Positions 14,069 to 16,969 of a DNA stretch of 16,969 nt are shown one piece after another (the stretch's first letter is position 1; the number at the start of each line of letters is the position of its first letter). Source of the stretch: CAVBBU01 sp963593765 (lineage in GTDB: Bacteria > Bacillota > Clostridia > Lachnospirales > Lachnospiraceae); assembly GCA_963593765.1 (NCBI GenBank), contig CAVBBU010000036.1:1-16969 (forward strand), given 5' to 3'. The translations under genes were made by a program, and so were the position numbers. The notes beneath the pieces were generated by a model. The model had not been told where the DNA came from, did not search any database, and saw nothing but the letters and a program-made list of their open reading frames with translations.

Positions 14069-15808
14069 ATGTATATTGCAATTACAGGCAGCCAAAACAA
14101 TAAGGACGTATATATTTACCGTTCTTTTCGCAAAGAGAATGGCAAGGTTTCATCTCGCATTTACAAAAAACTTGGAAAATATAATTCTCTCCTAGAACAG
14201 TTCGATGGGGACAGAGACAAATTAATGGTATGGGCTAAGGAACAAGCCGCCTTGGAAACCGAACTTTATAATAAGCAGCATGGTAAAATCACTGTTGAGT
14301 TTTCACAAACTGCAACTATCACGTTAAATGAGCAACGTTCTTTTAATGTTGGCTATTTGTTCCTTCAGGATCTCTGTGCTAAGCTTCGTTTAGATAAGCT
14401 CTGTCGAAGCATTAAAGAACGTTATAAATTTAAATATGATTTCAATGCAATACTTACTGATCTTATTTATGCAAGAATCCTTTCGCCAGCCAGTAAGTTA
14501 GCCAGCTACGAATATTGTCAGTCATTGTTAGAACCACCCAAATACAGTCTACAGGATGTTTACCGTTCTCTTTCTGTAATTGCCAAGGAATCCGATTTTA
14601 TTCAAAGTGAGCTTTATAAAAACTCTAACTTTCTTCATCCGAGAAACAATCGTATTCTTTATTATGACTGCACTAACTACTACTTTGAAATCGAAGAAGA
14701 AAGTGGTTTAAAACGCTATGGAAAATGCAAAGAAAACCGTCCAAATCCAATCGTTACAATGGGGATGTTTATGGATGCAGATGGTATTCCTCTTGCTTTT
14801 GATATCTTTCCAGGAAATCAAAATGAACAGACTACATTAAAACCTTTAGAAGCTAAAATCCTTCAGGATTTCAACTGCAGTGAATTTATTTATTGCTCTG
14901 ACTCAGGACTTGGAAGCACTGCTAATAGAAGATTTAACAGCATTGGTAACCGTGCTTATATAATTACTCATTCTTTAAAAAAGATGAAAAAAGAAGAACG
15001 CGAAATTGCACTACGCACAACACAGTTTCGAAAAGTAGGTTCTAATAAGTTCATTGATCTGTCTACACTAGATGAATCAGATGAAGAGGTTTACAACTCA
15101 ATTTATTACAAGGAAGTTCCCCTTGTTACAGGAAATATGGATGAAACTCTGATTGTTACCTATTCTCCAAAATATAAAGCGTATCAGAGAAAAATACGCA
15201 ATCGTCAGATAGAGCGTGCGGAAAAGATTATTGCCACCCAAAGACGCATGCGAAAAGGGAAAAATCAAAATGATCCTATGCGTTTTATCAAGAAAACATC
15301 CGTTACTCCAGATGGTGAGATTGCAGAAAAGCAGGTTTACGGACTTGATGTAGAACAAATTCAAAAAGAAGAAATATATGATGGGTTTTATGCTGTCATT
15401 ACAAACCTTGATAGCGATGTTTCAGAAATTATAAGAATTAATAAGCAACGTTGGGAAATTGAAGAGAGCTTTAGGATAATGAAAACCGACTTTGAAGCAA
15501 GACCTGTATACGTCAGGAGAGATGATCGAATAAAGGCACATTTCATGACATGTTATATTAGTCTTATGATTTATCGATTGCTCGAAAAGAAACTAGGAAA
15601 TAATTATACAGTGAATCAGATCCTTGATACATTACGTTCCATGCAGGTGACGTTACTAAATACAGCAAGTGGATATATTCCGTCTTATACAAGAACCGAA
15701 TTAACAGATACCTTGCATAAAACATTTGGTTTTAGGACTGATTACGAATTCATCACAAAATCATCCATGCGAACTATTATTAAAGAAACTAAGAAAATCA
15801 AATCATAA
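14069..15808 (+). CDS. IS1634-family DDE transposase
   Basis: A full-length 579-aa transposase. The first catalytic Asp is in ILYYDCTNYYFE (D200), the second in CSDSGLGS (D278), and the Glu in RWEIEESFRIMK (R461, E465, K472), which follows the R-x3-E-x6-K spacing of IS4-like enzymes. The large insert between the second Asp and the Glu, with a very basic stretch near 372-400, is usual for IS1634/IS1549 members. No frameshift or stop is visible and the triad is complete, so the element may be active. Arginine is often written CGT or CGC here, unlike the AGA-rich neighbours, as expected of recently arrived DNA. Confidence 0.94.
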   Translation: MYIAITGSQNNKDVYIYRSFRKENGKVSSRIYKKLGKYNSLLEQFDGDRDKLMVWAKEQAALETELYNKQHGKITVEFSQTATITLNEQRSFNVGYLFLQDLCAKLRLDKLCRSIKERYKFKYDFNAILTDLIYARILSPASKLASYEYCQSLLEPPKYSLQDVYRSLSVIAKESDFIQSELYKNSNFLHPRNNRILYYDCTNYYFEIEEESGLKRYGKCKENRPNPIVTMGMFMDADGIPLAFDIFPGNQNEQTTLKPLEAKILQDFNCSEFIYCSDSGLGSTANRRFNSIGNRAYIITHSLKKMKKEEREIALRTTQFRKVGSNKFIDLSTLDESDEEVYNSIYYKEVPLVTGNMDETLIVTYSPKYKAYQRKIRNRQIERAEKIIATQRRMRKGKNQNDPMRFIKKTSVTPDGEIAEKQVYGLDVEQIQKEEIYDGFYAVITNLDSDVSEIIRINKQRWEIEESFRIMKTDFEARPVYVRRDDRIKAHFMTCYISLMIYRLLEKKLGNNYTVNQILDTLRSMQVTLLNTASGYIPSYTRTELTDTLHKTFGFRTDYEFITKSSMRTIIKETKKIKS

Positions 15809-15839
15809 GAATTGCAATATAGTACATATCGTTACAAAC

Positions 15840-15888
15840 AAAAAACAGCTGTAACCCCTTATTCCATAAGGATTTTTAGCTGTTTTTT
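15840..15888. terminator. Bidirectional terminator after the transposase
   Basis: AAAAAACAGCT (15840-15850) pairs with AGCTGTTTTTT (15878-15888), with an inner stem CCTTAT (15857-15862) / ATAAGG (15866-15871). The A-rich 5' arm and T-rich 3' arm let it work in both directions. It lies 31 bases after the transposase stop. Confidence 0.85.
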
Positions 15889-15948
15889 GCTTCTCCAACT
15901 GTCAAAGATGGGATGTTAGCACAATCAAACTGGAATTTCAAGTTTTTC

Positions 15949-16030
15949 TTGATTTTGACTTGATATGGTGTATACTACACATAGAGGAGAGAAATGCCCG
16001 CTATGTGGGTGGGTAGGTCTCTCCTCTTTT
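15949..16030 (+). ncRNA. Short hairpin RNA unit 1 (promoter and RNA)
   Basis: TTGATT (15949-15954), a 16-base spacer and TATACT (15971-15976) predict a start near 15983. The transcript begins at once with AGAGGAGAGA (15983-15992), which pairs perfectly over 10 bp with TCTCTCCTCT (16018-16027), followed by TTTAATATT. An alternative 7-bp pairing is CACATAG (15978-15984) with CTATGTG (16001-16007), though its 5' arm mostly precedes the predicted start. If termination occurs at the T's, the RNA is about 48 nt. The hairpin also hides the ribosome site of a 12-codon frame. Confidence 0.55.
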
Positions 16031-16032
16031 AA
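15994..16032 (+). CDS. 12-codon open frame inside hairpin RNA 1
   Basis: AGAGGAGAG followed by AA and ATG opens a frame encoding MPAMWVGRSLLF and ending at TAA. The ribosome site is the 5' arm of a 10-bp stem whose 3' arm is codons 9-12, so translation would have to open it. It could be a tiny peptide gene or chance, since any AGGAGAG stem brings a ribosome site with it. Its stop overlaps that of the opposing 23-codon frame. Confidence 0.3.
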   Translation: MPAMWVGRSLLF

Positions 16033-16100
16033 TATTCTATTACCTTGATTAATCTATCTTTTTGTTTAATCATTATCGGAATATTTATATCTTTTACCAT
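16029..16100 (-). CDS. Tiny open frame with a strong ribosome binding site
   Basis: On minus, AAGGAGG precedes an ATG at 16100 by four bases; the frame encodes 23 residues beginning MVKDINIPIMIKQKDR and ends with TAA. No domain is recognised. It lies downstream of the ribbon-helix-helix-like gene, where a larger gene would be expected in a copy-control module. The ribosome site overlaps the -35 box of the opposing promoter of hairpin RNA 2. It could be a real peptide or the degraded start of a lost gene. Confidence 0.4.
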   Translation of the reverse strand: MVKDINIPIMIKQKDRLIKVIEY

Positions 16101-16109
16101 TCTGCCTCC

Positions 16110-16199
16110 TTGACTTTAACCGTCTATAGTATATACTGTAGATGAATGGAGCGGTACGGTTCCCCCTTTTTGGGAGCCGCCATCGCTCTATTTTTATTT
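16110..16199 (+). ncRNA. Short hairpin RNA unit 2 (promoter, RNA and terminator)
   Basis: TTGACT (16110-16115), a 16-base spacer and TATACT (16132-16137) form one of the best promoters in the window; transcription should start near 16144. The RNA is essentially one hairpin: GAGCG (16149-16153) with CGCTC (16184-16188), and inside it CGGTTCCC (16157-16164) with GGGAGCCG (16172-16179, one G-T pair). TATTTTTATTT follows, a convincing intrinsic terminator. Expected length is about 50 nt. An 18-bp near-palindrome, CTATAGTATATACTGTAG (16124-16141), covers the -10 box. The RNA is antisense to the 3' part of the opposing mini-operon. Confidence 0.68.
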
Positions 16200-16207
16200 C
16201 CGTATAA

Positions 16208-16318
16208 CTATTTATTAAAGAATTCAACCCAGAATGGATTTTCTTTATCAAAAATCTCTTTTTCTTCTTTGGTTAGATTTTGAGGATAGTCAGCAAATAA
16301 ATTATATATTTTTTCTTA
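16208..16318 (-). other. Coding-like stretch without a start codon
   Basis: On minus, between the end of the ribbon-helix-helix-like gene and a TAG at 16210-16208, one frame stays open for 36 codons. It reads like protein, for example NLTKEEKEIFDKENPFWVEF, acidic and aromatic. A TAA lies directly at its 5' edge and no ATG, GTG or TTG is present. It may be a degraded gene, a frameshifted extension of the upstream gene, or chance. Confidence 0.35.
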
Positions 16319-16519
16319 TCACTTTATCCCCTGCTGCTCTATAAATGTTTTCATCATGCTGGTTATTTGTGAGGCTTGGCTTACTCCTGCGGCATCGCAA
16401 GCCTCTATAAACTTATCTGTTATGTCCTTTTTTAGTTTGAAAGACTTTGTTATATACCCTGCTTTTTTCTGATATTTATCTGTTGCCCTAGTTTGAGTGT
16501 TTGGATTTCCTTTTGGCAT
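16319..16519 (-). CDS. Small ribbon-helix-helix-like regulator (putative)
   Basis: A 66-aa basic protein. A polar N-terminus (MPKGNPNTQTRATDKYQKKA) precedes a strand-like stretch GYITKSFKLKKDI. Two helices follow: TDKFIEACDAAGVS and SQASQITSMMKTFIEQQG. Strand-helix-helix with this spacing is the MetJ/Arc/CopG fold pattern, so a dimeric DNA-binding regulator is likely, but no diagnostic residues settle it. AGAGAGG lies before the ATG, overlapping the end of the 51-aa gene upstream, and the two genes are only four bases apart. Three promoters nearby share a TAGTATA core that could be its operator. Replication copy control, antitoxin and mobilisation accessory roles are all possible. Confidence 0.72.
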   Translation of the reverse strand: MPKGNPNTQTRATDKYQKKAGYITKSFKLKKDITDKFIEACDAAGVSQASQITSMMKTFIEQQGIK

Positions 16520-16523
16520 CGGT

Positions 16524-16679
16524 TTAACCTCTCTTAATCTGATTTATTAATTCGGGAAGCGAATTAGCTAGCATATATATTGCAGCACATATCATTATTA
16601 TGCCTGTTAATATATCCTGCTTGCCTGCTGCATAGTTCACCCATGCAAAAATAATAAACAAAACATCAAATCTTTTCAT
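16524..16679 (-). CDS. Small two-helix membrane protein
   Basis: A 51-codon frame beginning MKRFDVLFIIFAWVNYAAGK, with a second hydrophobic stretch ILTGIIMICAAIYMLA and a charged end NQIKRG. Two membrane helices joined by a short polar turn are evident. No family is recognised. The ribosome site is poor, but the frame sits between a 13-codon frame with an excellent site and the regulator gene, so it may be translated by coupling. It ends four bases before the regulator's ATG. Small hydrophobic proteins beside a regulator recall toxin or plasmid accessory genes, but nothing here proves that. Confidence 0.62.
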   Translation of the reverse strand: MKRFDVLFIIFAWVNYAAGKQDILTGIIMICAAIYMLANSLPELINQIKRG

Positions 16680-16699
16680 ATTGTTTAAGATGAGTTATA

Positions 16700-16741
16700 T
16701 TATCCATAAAGGCTTGGGGCTTTTTTGTTTTTCTTACTCAT
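16700..16741 (-). CDS. 13-codon leader peptide
   Basis: On minus, AAAGGAGGT is placed ideally before an ATG at 16741; the frame encodes MSKKNKKAPSLYG and stops with TAA. The strong promoter and ideal ribosome site suggest it is translated, either as a basic peptide or as a leader for the 51-aa gene 20 bases further on. Its short length makes a regulatory role more likely than an enzymatic one. Confidence 0.5.
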   Translation of the reverse strand: MSKKNKKAPSLYG

Positions 16742-16764
16742 CTTTTTACCTCCTTTCTGACTAT

Positions 16765-16792
16765 AGTATATCATAGGGCTCCACTATACCAA
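16765..16792 (-). promoter_or_regulatory. Promoter of the small-protein operon with an operator-like palindrome
   Basis: On minus, TTGGTA (16792-16787), a 16-base spacer and TATACT (16770-16765). The -10 box lies in CTATAGTATATCATAG (plus strand 16761-16776), an imperfect palindrome. It shares the 11-mer CTATAGTATAT exactly with the promoter of hairpin RNA 2. Confidence 0.6.
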
Positions 16793-16795
16793 GCA

Positions 16796-16921
16796 TTATG
16801 CTTTAATTTTTTTATATTCCGTCAACGTCATCTTGAAATTGTTATATGATGCTAGTTTAATCTCTTCCTTTGATGGATATGGGTAATCGTTAAGATGCTC
16901 CGTAAAGTATTTGTGAAGCAC
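16796..16921 (-). pseudogene. 3' end of an unknown, probably frameshifted gene at the window edge
   Basis: On minus, a frame ending in TAA (16798-16796) encodes 41 residues from a GTG at 16921, including HLNDYPYPSKEEIKLASYNN and ending EYKKIKA. An in-frame TAG lies directly before the GTG. The overlapping frame, open from the window edge to 16890, reads FHSSLFFDIFQELLGA, so a one-base shift near 16920 would join them into one longer protein. The GTG has no ribosome site. I infer a frameshifted or partial gene; the product is not recognised. The small-protein promoter starts right after its stop. Confidence 0.45.
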
Positions 16922-16969
16922 CTAAAAGCTCTTGAAAAATATCAAAAAATAAACTACTATGAAAAGCCG

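Larger units (their letters stand above)
13938..15906 (+). mobile_element. IS1634-family insertion sequence (ends approximate)
   Basis: One transposase gene, its promoter, and terminators near both ends make a unit of about 2 kb. TTTGACA at 13938-13944 is repeated inverted at 15906-15900, and two of the next three bases also agree; I use these as provisional ends. A second inverted pair, ACTTCAAAATCCAG (13944-13957) against CTGGAATTTCAAGT (15930-15943), matches 12 of 14 and would give 2000 bp instead. I find no short target duplication for either choice; some members of this family make long or variable ones. The element interrupts a sortase gene on the left. Confidence 0.75.

Noticed and set aside
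13909..14100. Minus-strand frame across the left IS end
   Set aside because: It crosses the IS terminator and promoter and reads only low-complexity hydrophobic sequence. The in-frame sortase remnant explains the left part better.
15930..15943. Alternative right IS end pairing with 13944-13957
   Set aside because: It matches 12 of 14 bases, but would place the end about 40 bases beyond the terminator. I kept the TTTGACA pair as provisional, without proof; the choice remains open.
16066..16251. Open frame of 61 codons on minus, rich in Arg and Lys
   Set aside because: It covers the complement of hairpin RNA 2 and its promoter and has no ribosome site at its start. The frame looks like a by-product of the hairpin sequence.
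16142..16283. Plus-strand frames starting at ATG 16142 and 16146 in hairpin RNA 2 (21 and 45 codons)
   Set aside because: No ribosome site, the first ATG lies before the predicted transcription start, and the longer frame would have to be read through a strong terminator.
16796..16921. Resemblance of HLNDYPYPSKEEIKLA to TALE homeodomains
   Set aside because: Only a short pattern (H..PYPS..E...LA) agrees, the recognition-helix motif is absent, and such a domain is not expected in this kind of bacterium. Probably chance.
1..16969. CRISPR arrays, tRNA and rRNA genes, prophage structural genes
   Set aside because: Searched by eye on both strands. No regularly spaced repeats, cloverleaf patterns, rRNA signatures or phage protein families were seen.

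Overview
The window looks like a chromosomal segment of a low-GC, Gram-positive anaerobe of the Clostridia, most likely a Lachnospiraceae relative. Evidence is the AT-rich base composition, strong AGGAGG-type ribosome binding sites, very tight gene spacing, and the gene families: family II pyrophosphatase with CBS/DRTGG domains, preQ1-regulated QueT, clostripain-type lipoprotein, class B sortase remnant. The species cannot be fixed from sequence alone.

Left third (1-6015, all minus strand): housekeeping genes. A probable five-gene operon runs from a promoter near 4850 leftwards: CBS/DRTGG manganese pyrophosphatase, shikimate kinase, flavin reductase-like protein, queT, murC. The first three genes are joined by TAATG stop/start overlaps. 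queT is preceded by its own preQ1-I riboswitch, which lies inside the operon, and murC overlaps the end of queT. Left of murC is a cluster of DnaA-box-like nonamers. Upstream of the operon are greA and a small conserved-looking acidic protein.

Middle (6030-13780): a divergent promoter region drives a double zinc-ribbon membrane protein, behind a structured leader, and a tiny membrane protein that looks like the isolated C-terminal tail of a TPM-domain (YgcG-type) protein. Then come, on minus, a sodium:neurotransmitter-symporter family transporter, a DUF2130 protein with a nuclease-like motif pattern, a lipoprotein of unknown function behind a leader that can form two hairpins with complementary loops, and a clostripain-family (C11) lipoprotein protease. 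Upstream of the protease is the 3' end of a class B sortase gene (catalytic Cys and Arg kept, the rest missing).

Right (13938-16969): an IS1634-family insertion sequence with an intact transposase, insulated by terminators on both sides, cuts the sortase gene. The missing sortase half does not reappear beyond it. The DNA to the right is of a different kind. It has a minus-strand mini-operon of a 13-aa peptide, a 51-aa two-helix membrane protein and a ribbon-helix-helix-like protein, opposed by two plus-strand promoters that each make only a hairpin RNA of roughly 50 nt. Tiny open frames with good ribosome binding sites lie between them, and three promoters share a TAGTATA core. The layout resembles a copy-control module of the copG / antisense-RNA type whose downstream gene has been lost at the IS; this is inference. 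The window ends inside a damaged or partial gene.
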